A stretch of DNA of 26,104 bases from NCBI GenBank assembly GCA_944386395.1, contig CALXAZ010000091.1, positions 1 to 26,104 on the forward strand, read 5' to 3'. The notes beneath the pieces are model-generated. The model worked only from the letters and a program-made list of their open reading frames with translations, was not told where the DNA came from and searched no databases. The stretch comes from an uncultured Clostridia bacterium (GTDB lineage Bacteria > Bacillota > Clostridia > Oscillospirales > JAAYOS01). Both the position numbers and the translations under genes were made by a program. Positions 16,802 through 24,587 of the stretch are shown one piece after another; the stretch's first letter is position 1, and each line of letters opens with the position of its first letter.

Positions 16802-16865
16802 CGTTGACACTCAGTTATATTGAATTTACTTTAAGGTATTTCATCAGGTCTTGGGCAGGCACACC

Positions 16866-17837
16866 TTATACCTCGCAGGGCATCCCCGCAAGCTCTGCCA
16901 TCTTGCGGATATGTTCAACTCCTTTTACCTTTCTTTCACCTATAACGCTAAAATTCTTAGCCAGCGTCTCCTGCAACAGATCGGCAAACAAAAGATTTGC
17001 CCCCGCATTAAGAGCATTAAGGTTACCGTCTATTGCCGTCAGCCCATCTTCAGGGTTCTCCCCCGGCTGTTGAGCCGTTATATCTATATCAGGCATCATA
17101 ATGCGAAGTATGGAAATTTCTCTCAGATTTGTCTCAAGGCTTCCCCTTCCGCCCTCTTTTGCAAGCGGCGTACCTGGAGCAGGCATATAGGGCACTACAG
17201 GTGCCCAGTCTATTTCAAGCTCACGCATAAGCAGGATGTCATCCGCTATCTGCTCAGGTGTATGCCCAGGATAATCGACTATATTGCCTGATCCCAGCTC
17301 GAACCCAAGCCCTTTTATCCACTCTATACATTTCATCCTTCTGTCAAAATCCGTTGAAGGGTTGAGCCGGTTAAAGGTCTCCCGATCAGACATCTCAAAT
17401 TTCATCACGTACCTGTCTGCGCCTGCATCGCGGAGCTGCTTGTACTGCTCACGTTCAAATTCGCCGGTAGCAAGGCTTACATGCATACCCAGTTTTTTCG
17501 CACCACGCACCATTTCCAGTATTTTTTCAAACTGATAGTTCGGGTCCTCTCCCGAGATAAGGAATATCCTCCGCAGACCGGATTCCTTTGCTGCCTCCAT
17601 AGACTGAATTTCTTCTTCCGGCTCTACACGATACCTGGGTATTTTGCATCCTGCGCTCATTCCACAATACAGGCAGTGGTTTTTACATACATTACTGTAT
17701 CCAAGCATCCCACTCGCCTTTAAAATATTCCCATTGCTGCGATATATCTCCTTTGCCTCTTTCATAACCGTTTTACAAAATTCTGTATAAGGCATCGACA
17801 GGAGCTCAAGTATTTCGCTCTTTGAAGCTATTTTCAT
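16866..17837 (-). CDS. Radical SAM protein of the BioB/HydE/PylB superfamily
   Basis: This 323-residue radical SAM enzyme has the 4Fe-4S motif CKNHCLYC at C51, C55 and C58 (CxxxCxxC), the FLISGED segment, and a SAM-contacting SLATGE block. IVDYPGHTPEQIADD, the loop YMPAPGTPLA, and a late LNALNAGANLLFADLL follow. The layout is shared by biotin synthase, the hydrogenase maturase HydE and methylornithine synthase PylB. The tail lacks the extra cysteines many HydE proteins carry, and its LNAGAN block resembles PylB. No bio, hyd or pyl partner is in the window, so the product is open; HydE-like is my first guess. I chose the second ATG (17837) because GGAGG lies 7 nt before it and only 1 nt before the ATG at 17843. 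Confidence 0.85.
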   Translation of the reverse strand: MKIASKSEILELLSMPYTEFCKTVMKEAKEIYRSNGNILKASGMLGYSNVCKNHCLYCGMSAGCKIPRYRVEPEEEIQSMEAAKESGLRRIFLISGEDPNYQFEKILEMVRGAKKLGMHVSLATGEFEREQYKQLRDAGADRYVMKFEMSDRETFNRLNPSTDFDRRMKCIEWIKGLGFELGSGNIVDYPGHTPEQIADDILLMRELEIDWAPVVPYMPAPGTPLAKEGGRGSLETNLREISILRIMMPDIDITAQQPGENPEDGLTAIDGNLNALNAGANLLFADLLQETLAKNFSVIGERKVKGVEHIRKMAELAGMPCEV

Positions 17838-17946
17838 TTTCATCCCTCCGAGCTGATTCTAAATCATTTCTGTCTCAGATGCAACAGTTTTCCCGGACAA
17901 ATCTTTTTCTAAGTACAAATAATCAAAATTTTTGCGCACTCCAATA

Positions 17947-17975
17947 TTGATATAATCCCGTCAATGTGCTATACT
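17947..17975 (+). promoter_or_regulatory. Strong promoter of pfk, with a second overlapping -10
   Basis: TTGATA (17947-17952), a 17-nt spacer and TATACT (17970-17975), preceded by TGC as an extended -10, form a near-consensus sigma-A promoter. Inside it TGATATAAT (17948-17956) could serve as a second extended -10. The leader to the ATG is about 57 nt and carries AGGAGG at 18026-18031. Confidence 0.7.
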
Positions 17976-18038
17976 TTATCATGTAATTTTGTGTTTATGA
18001 AATAATAACCCTATTTTAAAATTTCAGGAGGTAATAAA

Positions 18039-19274
18039 ATGAGTGAACTCAGAGGCGCATGCATCATCGGTCAGTCCGGTGGTCCCTCCGCCGTTATTAA
18101 TGCCAGCGCTTACGGCGCCATCCGTACCGCTCTTGATTCCCCGGTCATAACAAAGGTATACGGCGCCGCCCATGGTATCAAAGGCGTGCTTGACGATGTT
18201 CTTTACATCATGGACGAGGAGGATCCGGCAGAGCTGGAGCTGCTGAAGTACACACCCTCTTCCGCTCTTGGCTCCTGCCGCTATAAAATTGCCGACCCGG
18301 ATGTCGACGACACCGATTATAAGCGTATCCTTGAAATATTTAAAAAGTATGATGTCCGCTATTTCTTCTACAACGGTGGAAACGATTCAATGGACACCTG
18401 CAACAAAATATCCAAATACATGATGAAAGTCGGATATGAGTGCCGCATCATGGGCATACCGAAAACTATCGATAACGACCTTTTTGGCACCGATCACTGC
18501 CCCGGATTCTCTTCCGCCGCAAAGTACATTGCCACCTCTATCATGGAGGTTTATCACGACGCCAGAGTATATGACACAGGTATGGTCACCATAATCGAGT
18601 GCATGGGACGTCACGCCGGATGGTTAACAGCTGCCGCCGCTCTTGCTTCTGAGATGGGAGCAGGTCCAGACCTCATTTACCTTCCCGAAGTTGATTTTGA
18701 TATGGACAAGTTCCTCGCCGATGTCACAAGCATCTACAACAAGCAGGGTAACTGCATCGTTGCCGTATCCGAGGGTATCCACTATGCCGATGGCAAGTTC
18801 GTTTCAGAGGCAGAAGTACAGGCGACAGATGGGTTTGGTCACGCTCAGCTCGGCGGTCTGGCAGCAAGGCTTGCCAACATCGTCAAGGAAAAGACAGGCG
18901 CAAAGGTCCGCGGTATCGAGCTTTCCCTTCTCCAGCGCTGCGCCGCTCACTGCGCCTCCGGTAACGACATAGAAGAGTCCTTTATGTCGGGCAAGGCCGC
19001 AGTTGAAAACGCCATCGCTGGTATAACCGACAAGATGGTTGGCTTTGAATGCGACCGCACAAATGGCTATGTCTGCAAGACAAAGCTTTTCGACCTTACC
19101 TCAGTGGCAAACTACGAGAAAAAGGTCCCGGTTGAATGGATAAACGAAGAGGGTAACGGGCTGCTCAAGCCGTTTATCGATTATGCAATGCCCCTTATCC
19201 AGGGCGAGACTGGCATGAAGAAGGAAAATGGGCTTCCCAGATTTGCGCACCTCAAGAAGGTTGTTGCAAAGTAA
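18039..19274 (+). CDS. 6-phosphofructokinase, PPi-dependent type
   Basis: This 411-residue phosphofructokinase phosphorylates fructose 6-phosphate to the 1,6-bisphosphate. Landmarks are GQSGGPSAVINAS (11-23), GGNDSMDT (113-120), PKTIDND (141-147) and MGRHAGW (189-195). ATP-dependent enzymes have GGDGS and PGTIDND. Asp116 at the Gly104-equivalent position and Lys142 in PKTIDND are the residues known to exclude ATP and select pyrophosphate, so this should be the reversible PPi-using form. The Asn in GGND in place of the usual Asp is, to my recollection, common in clostridial members. It is monocistronic, with its own strong promoter, an AGGAGG site and a long terminator. It ends in TAA. Confidence 0.92.
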   Translation: MSELRGACIIGQSGGPSAVINASAYGAIRTALDSPVITKVYGAAHGIKGVLDDVLYIMDEEDPAELELLKYTPSSALGSCRYKIADPDVDDTDYKRILEIFKKYDVRYFFYNGGNDSMDTCNKISKYMMKVGYECRIMGIPKTIDNDLFGTDHCPGFSSAAKYIATSIMEVYHDARVYDTGMVTIIECMGRHAGWLTAAAALASEMGAGPDLIYLPEVDFDMDKFLADVTSIYNKQGNCIVAVSEGIHYADGKFVSEAEVQATDGFGHAQLGGLAARLANIVKEKTGAKVRGIELSLLQRCAAHCASGNDIEESFMSGKAAVENAIAGITDKMVGFECDRTNGYVCKTKLFDLTSVANYEKKVPVEWINEEGNGLLKPFIDYAMPLIQGETGMKKENGLPRFAHLKKVVAK

Positions 19275-19315
19275 TTTAGCCTCTAAGGCAAATTCAGAAA
19301 CTGGCATATGCTTGT

Positions 19316-19351
19316 AAAACAGGCGGATCAAAATGATCCGCCTGTTTTTTT
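19316..19351 (+). terminator. Terminator between pfk and galM
   Basis: A perfect 15-bp stem (AAAACAGGCGGATCA with TGATCCGCCTGTTTT) closes an AAA loop, with the T run extending to 19351. The A-rich left arm gives a U tract on the opposite strand, so it can also end the convergent galM transcript. Confidence 0.93.
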
Positions 19352-19360
19352 ATAATCTAT

Positions 19361-20398
19361 CTATTCCATCAAAGAAAACTTAAAAATAGTCCTGCTTATA
19401 TATTCCTCTCCGGCAAGCTGCACCGGCGACGGGAAATGCCCGCAGTTTACCGAATCCGGGAAAAACTGTGTCTCAAGACAAAATGCACTGTGATTTACAT
19501 AATTTTTCCCGGATTTACCTACGGTTACAAAATCCTCAGGCATATTCATTGTATATAGCTGTACACCGGGCATATCGCTGTATACTTCCATCCTTCGCCC
19601 GCTTTTCATGTCCTCAGCCACAGCCACAAGCCGCATACCTCTTCCTCTAAGCACAAAATTATGATCGTATCCTCCGGGAATACGCCTGAATAGCTCTTCA
19701 AAGCTTATCATTTCACGCAAGTCAAAAGCTGTGCTCTCCACAGAGAGAATCTCGCCCGTCGGTATTTTGTCAGCCTCTACCGGGGTATAAAAGTCCGCAC
19801 ACAGTTTTATTGACTGTCCATTTATCGGACCACTTCCGTGCCCTGCCAGGTTAAAATATGCGTGGTTTGTCAGATTTACAACAGTATCTCCTTGTGGAAC
19901 GCTCCTATAAGTTATGCTGAGCTCCCCCTCCTCATTTAATGAGTATGTAACCCACAGATCAAGCGGAACCTCATATCCTCCCTCTCCTCCATCATACAGA
20001 TAGAGCGTTACACCCACACAGCTATCTTTTTCAAATGGTTCAGCTTCAAATAACCTTTTCGCATAATTCGCCTTTCCGCTATGAAGGTTATTTTCCCCCT
20101 CGTTCTTTTCAAGTGAAAAGCTCCTGCCATTCAGCTGAAACCGGGCATTTGCCGTCCTGTTTGCAACTCTTCCGACGATCATTGCGGAAAAGCTCTGTCC
20201 ATACGCAATCTGCTCCAAGTCATCAGCACCTAGCAAAATATCTTCCCGGGCTGTGTCCCTACCTGGCACACATATCCACCTGATTATGCCCCCATAAGTA
20301 ATTATCCCAACAGATATTCCGCTCCCATTCTCAAGCTCAAACTCTTTGACTGCCCTGCCATCCCTGAGATATCCAAAGATCCTTTCCGCTATTTTCAT
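19361..20398 (-). CDS. galM: Aldose 1-epimerase (mutarotase)
   Basis: GalM interconverts alpha and beta anomers of aldohexoses and some pentoses, feeding sugar kinases and isomerases. The 345 residues match the family length. Catalytic residues are H179 (acid) in NLTNHAYFNL and E309 (base) in CLETQFFPDS; H106 in NNLHSG and D245 in GGYDHNF line the pocket. It starts 2 nt after the HAD gene stop, with a GGGGG site that spans that stop, so the two genes are coupled. It ends in TAG, a natural use of that codon as a stop. Its substrate could be galactose, glucose or arabinose. Confidence 0.95.
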   Translation of the reverse strand: MKIAERIFGYLRDGRAVKEFELENGSGISVGIITYGGIIRWICVPGRDTAREDILLGADDLEQIAYGQSFSAMIVGRVANRTANARFQLNGRSFSLEKNEGENNLHSGKANYAKRLFEAEPFEKDSCVGVTLYLYDGGEGGYEVPLDLWVTYSLNEEGELSITYRSVPQGDTVVNLTNHAYFNLAGHGSGPINGQSIKLCADFYTPVEADKIPTGEILSVESTAFDLREMISFEELFRRIPGGYDHNFVLRGRGMRLVAVAEDMKSGRRMEVYSDMPGVQLYTMNMPEDFVTVGKSGKNYVNHSAFCLETQFFPDSVNCGHFPSPVQLAGEEYISRTIFKFSLME

Positions 20399-20400
20399 AT

Positions 20401-21057
20401 TTACCCCCTGTTTCTAAACCAATCGAGAAGCGCGTCCGTCGTATCAACAATTGCTCCCGCTCCCGCTTTTTCCAGCTCTTCCCTATCGCCATATCCATAT
20501 AGCACGCCCACAGGGAATATCCCGGCTGCTTTCGCTCCCAGTATATCATGATCTCGGTCCCCTACCATCGCAGTAGAGGAGAGATCCGTTATTCCACTCT
20601 CACGCAACGCATACAAAATGACATCGCTCTTGCTGTTTCTTGTTGAGTCCATAGTTGCCCCGGCTTCAAAAGAGAAATACTTGGATATCCCAAAATGCTC
20701 CGTTATCCTTCTCGCGTATATTTCCGGCTTCGATGTTGCAAGCACGAGCTTCCTCCCGTCCTCATGCAGCCCTCTTAGGCACTTACGGATACCGGGATAC
20801 ATCCCGCTTTCAAAGATACCCTTTTCCGAATAATATTCCCTGTATATCTTTATAGCGGTGGCACAATCTCCTTCCGAAAGACCGAAAAAGTGTGAAAAGG
20901 AATATTGTAATGGAGGACCTATACATATCCTAAGCTCTTCTTCCTCCGGCGCTTCCATCCCCATCTTCCGCAGGGCATACTGTATGGATCTTGCCACGCT
21001 GGTAAGAGATTCTGCTATTGTCCCATCAAGATCAAACAAAATATTTTTATATTTCAT
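20401..21057 (-). CDS. HAD-superfamily phosphatase (phosphoglycolate phosphatase-like)
   Basis: This 218-residue HAD hydrolase has motif I FDLDGTIAES with nucleophile D9 and acid D11, a helical cap (about 17-85), motif II LATSKPE, and motif IV MVGDRDHDI. It resembles Gph/PGP-type sugar-phosphate phosphatases; the natural substrate is unknown. An in-frame GTG exists at 21096, but it overlaps the -10 box of the promoter at 21087-21115 and would not be transcribed. The ATG at 21057, with GGAG 9 nt upstream and the usual family start MKYKNILFD, is preferred. It is cotranscribed with galM, so it may act on a sugar phosphate from that pathway. The stop is TAA. Confidence 0.88.
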   Translation of the reverse strand: MKYKNILFDLDGTIAESLTSVARSIQYALRKMGMEAPEEEELRICIGPPLQYSFSHFFGLSEGDCATAIKIYREYYSEKGIFESGMYPGIRKCLRGLHEDGRKLVLATSKPEIYARRITEHFGISKYFSFEAGATMDSTRNSKSDVILYALRESGITDLSSTAMVGDRDHDILGAKAAGIFPVGVLYGYGDREELEKAGAGAIVDTTDALLDWFRNRG

Positions 21058-21086
21058 CTTCACTCTCTCCATCAGATATTTAGGAA

Positions 21087-21115
21087 AGTTTAGCACATAT
21101 ACATGTTAATGTCAA
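21087..21115 (-). promoter_or_regulatory. Promoter of the HAD phosphatase-galM pair
   Basis: On the minus strand a perfect TTGACA (21115-21110) is followed after 17 nt by TAAACT (21092-21087), with TGC as an extended -10. The predicted transcript starts near 21080, which rules out the upstream GTG as the start of the HAD gene. Confidence 0.7.
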
Positions 21116-21145
21116 TTATTCAAGCCCGCCCAAACCATCTGTAGC

Positions 21146-21177
21146 AAAGAAAAGCGGGGAGACCTACGTCTCCCCGC
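21146..21177 (-). terminator. Terminator of the SLH protein gene
   Basis: A perfect 10-bp GC-rich stem (GCGGGGAGAC with GTCTCCCCGC) closes a CTAC loop. On the minus strand it is followed by TTTTCTTT. It starts 11 nt after the SLH gene stop. Confidence 0.88.
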
Positions 21178-21187
21178 ACAAATTTTA

Positions 21188-22513
21188 TTAGCTAAATACG
21201 CGGCTGAGAAGCCCGCCTTCATCATCTTCTGCTATTTTCATTGCCTGATACAGCATTTCTGCAGCCTCCGCGCGAGTCACCTCCTGCATTGGCTCAAGAT
21301 TACCATCCGCGTTTGCTGAGATTATCCCACACGCTGAGGTGTAGGCAACTGCCTGCTCCGCCCACGCTGGAACCTCTTCCGCATCCGCAAACACTGGCGT
21401 TTTGCCTGACGCTGCAAGATTCGTAGCATTTGATATTATAACTGCTGCTTCCGCCTTGGTCAGTGTATTTCCCGCACGGAAAACAGTCCTGCCATCCGAC
21501 ATACTTACGCCGGTGATAATACCATTTTTCAGGGCGGCTGAAAGATATGGCTTTACCCATGCGGGGATATCCGAATCATCCGCAAAGCCTGTTTTTGAGA
21601 CAGGCGCTGTCACCTCTATGCCGAGGCAAGTGATAGCCATTGCCACAAATTCTCCTCTTGATACCGTTTCATCGGGATAAAAGAAGTAACTGTCCCCCAT
21701 TTTCTGACCTATCAACACACCCTCTTCCGCAAGCTTTATTGCCGCAAGGTGCGCCGGATTTCCATCCATATCCGCATAGGTCATTTTTGCACCGTTTTTA
21801 GTTATTTTAATTGTAATTTTTGCAGGCTCTGACTTGAGCCCGGACGGATCTACCGCAACATAGGTAAAGCTATCCGTCCCGGTCTTATTTTGATACGGAG
21901 TATAAACAAAAGTTTCCGGGGTCTGCTCGCTAAGAGCAATCTCTCCCTTTTTCGGCATGTCTACAATTTCGTAGGTCAGCACATCTCCATCCGCATCACT
22001 TCCTCCGAATTTACAGGTTATTGCTATGTTTTTTACCGTTTCATATTCAAGAGCTTCCGCCGTGGGAGCTGTGTTCTCCTTTTTGACGGTGGCTACCTCC
22101 ACCTCTGTTATACCTCCATTGCTACCAGAGAATACGGGAATCACGCTAAAGCTAGAGCTGACCTCCTGGTTTCCGGATGGCTCGAAGCAGAGCTCATTAA
22201 GGTTTTCCGCCGTAACAGCTTCACCTACCAGCAGCTCCCTATCTCCAAGGCAGAGCGCCCCGCTCTCCTCGTCGGGAAGCGAAGTGATTACTATGCCGGT
22301 AAGCTCGTCCTCTCCTGTGATATTTGCCGTGAAGTCCGCTTCCGAAAATGTCACAGCATCTCCTGCATAAGCATTTTTTGTAAATGGCGAAAGCGTGGCG
22401 GTTGCTTCCGTCCCGTTAGCCGCATATGCCGGAAGTACCGAAATAACAAGCACCACAACCAGTAAAAGCGGCAGAATACGGCTCGATATGCCGCAGTTCC
22501 TTACAGAATTCAC
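21188..22513 (-). CDS. Secreted S-layer-homology surface protein with Ig-like domains
   Basis: This 441-residue exported protein has a signal peptide (basic start, hydrophobic 12-28, cleavage likely after AYA at residue 31). A beta-rich domain (about 35-147) and a bacterial Ig/cadherin-like domain (about 148-237, with GGSDADGDVLTYEI and a YTPYQNKTGTDSFTY stretch) follow. Three SLH repeats (about 245-300, 308-370 and 372-430) come last, each with the PxW or TRAEAA-type hallmarks. SLH repeats bind pyruvylated secondary wall polymer, so the protein should sit on the cell wall with its Ig-like part exposed. The start is GTG with GGAGG 7 nt upstream. It is monocistronic, with its own terminator. 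No enzymatic domain is visible, so its role is structural or adhesive at best guess. Confidence 0.9.
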   Translation of the reverse strand: MNSVRNCGISSRILPLLLVVVLVISVLPAYAANGTEATATLSPFTKNAYAGDAVTFSEADFTANITGEDELTGIVITSLPDEESGALCLGDRELLVGEAVTAENLNELCFEPSGNQEVSSSFSVIPVFSGSNGGITEVEVATVKKENTAPTAEALEYETVKNIAITCKFGGSDADGDVLTYEIVDMPKKGEIALSEQTPETFVYTPYQNKTGTDSFTYVAVDPSGLKSEPAKITIKITKNGAKMTYADMDGNPAHLAAIKLAEEGVLIGQKMGDSYFFYPDETVSRGEFVAMAITCLGIEVTAPVSKTGFADDSDIPAWVKPYLSAALKNGIITGVSMSDGRTVFRAGNTLTKAEAAVIISNATNLAASGKTPVFADAEEVPAWAEQAVAYTSACGIISANADGNLEPMQEVTRAEAAEMLYQAMKIAEDDEGGLLSRVFS

Positions 22514-22686
22514 TTCTATTCCTCCTTATGGAATATTTGGCTTATATTTATCCAGGGCAAAATTTCTGTAAATCCTTCTACACAGGCTGCTTTTGCCCGG
22601 GACCAACCATTGACTACGGTGTTATTCTTTGCCGCATCCTCCAAGTATATTCCTGAAAGGGGAAAATTTTATTTTGAAGCCCATAT

Positions 22687-22723
22687 AAAAACATTGCCGG
22701 AAGATATCTTTCTCCCGGCGATG
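22687..22723 (-). terminator. Terminator after the GNAT gene
   Basis: A 9-bp stem with one G-U pair (CATTGCCGG with CCGGCGATG) encloses a loop containing AAGATATCTT. On the minus strand a run of five T follows (22691-22687). It lies directly after the acetyltransferase stop. Confidence 0.7.
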
Positions 22724-22725
22724 CT

Positions 22726-23214
22726 TTAAAAGCTTAGCAGCATATCGTACCACTCTGCTCCTCCGTGTACCGAGGCTGAGCGACCCTGGTTTTGGTATCC
22801 AAACTTTTCATAATAATGGATCAACCCTTCTTTACACGTTAAAATGATTCCTTTGCGTCCAGCATACTTTGCCTCTGATATCATCCTATTCATCAGCGCT
22901 GCCGCAACTCCATTTCTCCGGTATTGTGGGAGTACATCAAGCCCAAACACTGTCTGATACTTCCCTCGAGGGCTATGAAGAGAAATATCATGGTACAGCT
23001 CATCTGCAAGCACCGGCTCGTCGGTAGCCCCGCCGTTTATAAAACCTATTATTTCCCCTCCGCACTCTGCCAGAAAAAATGTCTCTGGAAAAGCCGCTAT
23101 TCTCTCCTCAAAGTCCTTCTTTCCTGCTGCCTCCGCAGCAGGAAAACAGCTTGCCTCAATCTCTGCCACGCGAGTAGCATCCTCCGGTCGGGCACCCCTT
23201 ATAAAAATATCCAT
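22726..23214 (-). CDS. GNAT-family N-acetyltransferase
   Basis: This protein of about 162 residues has the GNAT fold. It begins FIRGARPEDATRVAEIEASCFP, has a central FFLAECGGEIIGFI strand pair, and carries the acetyl-CoA motif A as LDVLPQYRRNGVAAALM. A late LTCKEGLIHYYEKFGY follows, where the Tyr is typical. The acceptor is unknown. The open frame begins right after the rodA stop (ATG at 23226), but GGAGG there is better placed for the ATG at 23214 (5 nt) or 23217. It is the distal gene of the rodA pair, so it is expressed with cell-wall elongation machinery, which alone does not show a wall role. Confidence 0.87.
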   Translation of the reverse strand: MDIFIRGARPEDATRVAEIEASCFPAAEAAGKKDFEERIAAFPETFFLAECGGEIIGFINGGATDEPVLADELYHDISLHSPRGKYQTVFGLDVLPQYRRNGVAAALMNRMISEAKYAGRKGIILTCKEGLIHYYEKFGYQNQGRSASVHGGAEWYDMLLSF

Positions 23215-23226
23215 CATTTCCTCCAT

Positions 23227-24354
23227 TTAATTCTTTAGCCAGTCTGGCATAGGGCGCATTTTTATTCCTGAAACAATTCCCATTGCCGCAAACATAGTAA
23301 TTATAGATGAACCTCCATAGCTGAAAAAAGGGAGCGTTATTCCGATTATTGGCGTGAGCCCCACGCACATCCCAATATTTTCAAATGTCTGGAAGATCAG
23401 CATTGCCGCAATTCCCACACATATTAGCGAGCCCATCCCTGTCTTGGCATGGGCAGCAACGTACAGACACCGTATAATTATCATTACCAGCAGAATCATT
23501 ATTGCAACACAGCCAACCATTCCCAGTTCTTCGCCAGCAACCGCAAATATGAAATCCGTATGCTTTGCCGGAAGTATTCCCCTCTGTGTCTGCGTTCCGT
23601 TAAACAATCCCTGCCCAAATAGCTTTCCCGAGCCTATGGCAAGCTTTGAGCGACTTGCTTGATATCCTATTCCAAGAGGATCGAGCGTATCGTCCAACAC
23701 AACGAGCACTCTCATCTGCTGGTAGCTCCCCAACGAGCTCCAGATATACGGAAATGCTGCTGCTACCGCTATCGCACCTCCCAGAAACCACCACAGCCGT
23801 ACTCCTGCCGCAAAAGCCATACAAATAAATATAAACACATATACCAGAGACATTCCCATATCTGAGGAGGCTATCCATATTGTACCTATCATAAGTATCA
23901 GATGCGTTCCCAGAAAAAGTACCGATTTTACAGAGCTTATATGCTCTCTAACCGAGTACATCTGCTTTGCCAAAAGCAGCACAAAGGTTATCTTCACTAT
24001 CTCAGCAGGTTGCACACGCATATTTATCACTGGGATCTCAAGCCAGCTTCTGTTTCCGTCCACTTCCTTGCCAAAAACCAGGGTAGACAAAACAAACAAT
24101 ATATTAAACACAAGTATTACTTTCCAATATCCGGTAAGATCTTCTATATCTATCAGTGTAAACAGCACAAAAAGAAGAAGCCCCAGAAAAATAGCAAATC
24201 CCTGAACCAACACAAGCCTGACTGTCCCATCTGAGCTGAGCGTAGCGCTGCCTACAAGGAGTAATCCAAAAATCGATGATATCGCGCAGATGACCATCAG
24301 AAACATATCAGCTTCATGTATAAAATTTTTAATCGCGTTTGAAACAGACTTCAT
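23227..24354 (-). CDS. RodA-type SEDS peptidoglycan glycosyltransferase
   Basis: This 375-residue SEDS-family integral membrane protein (RodA/FtsW/SpoVE) has about ten transmembrane helices. Landmarks are GNRSWLEI (about 100-107), QPAEIVKI (115-122), LPAKHTDFIFAVAGEELG with the conserved Asp D267, and a C-terminal PFFSYGGSS (342-350). SEDS proteins polymerise lipid II into glycan strands together with a class B penicillin-binding protein. The sequence looks closer to RodA than FtsW, though the split is hard to make by eye; no mreBCD or PBP gene is present. GAGGG lies 6 nt before the ATG, and a promoter with a perfect TATAAT lies just upstream. It ends in TAA at the start of the GNAT gene. Confidence 0.92.
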   Translation of the reverse strand: MKSVSNAIKNFIHEADMFLMVICAISSIFGLLLVGSATLSSDGTVRLVLVQGFAIFLGLLLFVLFTLIDIEDLTGYWKVILVFNILFVLSTLVFGKEVDGNRSWLEIPVINMRVQPAEIVKITFVLLLAKQMYSVREHISSVKSVLFLGTHLILMIGTIWIASSDMGMSLVYVFIFICMAFAAGVRLWWFLGGAIAVAAAFPYIWSSLGSYQQMRVLVVLDDTLDPLGIGYQASRSKLAIGSGKLFGQGLFNGTQTQRGILPAKHTDFIFAVAGEELGMVGCVAIMILLVMIIIRCLYVAAHAKTGMGSLICVGIAAMLIFQTFENIGMCVGLTPIIGITLPFFSYGGSSIITMFAAMGIVSGIKMRPMPDWLKN

Positions 24355-24393
24355 TTTCCGCCCTCATCACAGCCAATATTCCCATATGTTTTA

Positions 24394-24422
24394 ATTATAT
24401 CTTTAAATAGTCCCTCAGTAAA
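24394..24422 (-). promoter_or_regulatory. Promoter of the rodA-GNAT pair
   Basis: On the minus strand TTTACT (24422-24417), a 17-nt spacer and a perfect TATAAT (24399-24394) form a sigma-A promoter with a leader of about 34 nt. It is divergent from the DUF3842 promoter. Confidence 0.7.
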
Positions 24423-24450
24423 CAATTTTATAGAAAAGTTTACCTTTGCA

Positions 24451-24459
24451 TGGTATAAT
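24451..24459 (+). promoter_or_regulatory. Extended -10 promoter of the DUF3842 gene
   Basis: TGGTATAAT is a perfect extended -10. The -35 position (about 24431, TAGAAA) is poor, which extended -10 promoters tolerate. Transcription would begin near 24466, leaving an unusually long leader of about 120 nt. Confidence 0.6.
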
Positions 24460-24465
24460 ATCTTC

Positions 24466-24587
24466 AGACGTGGTATCTATTTATATCTGCAGACGAGACA
24501 AAACGGCTGAGTCAGCACTCACCCAACTTTCGTTTTATGTATTTTTAGCAAATGTGCTAACATCGAAAAGAAAAGGCAGTGAAACAC
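24466..24587 (+). promoter_or_regulatory. Long, possibly structured leader of the DUF3842 gene
   Basis: The leader contains a repeated CAGACG (24465 and 24490) and a possible long-range pairing AAAACG/CGTTTT (24500-24505 with 24531-24536) around a small GCTG/CAGC hairpin (24506-24516). A 6-bp hairpin TTAGCA/TGCTAA with an AATG loop (24545-24560) lies just upstream of the ribosome binding site. I do not recognise a known riboswitch class. The helices are short and could be chance in A/T-rich DNA. Confidence 0.3.

Noticed and set aside
21058..21096. A GTG start for the HAD phosphatase 13 codons upstream of the chosen ATG.
   Set aside because: The GTG overlaps the -10 box of a near-consensus promoter and would lie upstream of the transcription start. 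The ATG at 21057 has a ribosome binding site and the usual family N-terminus.
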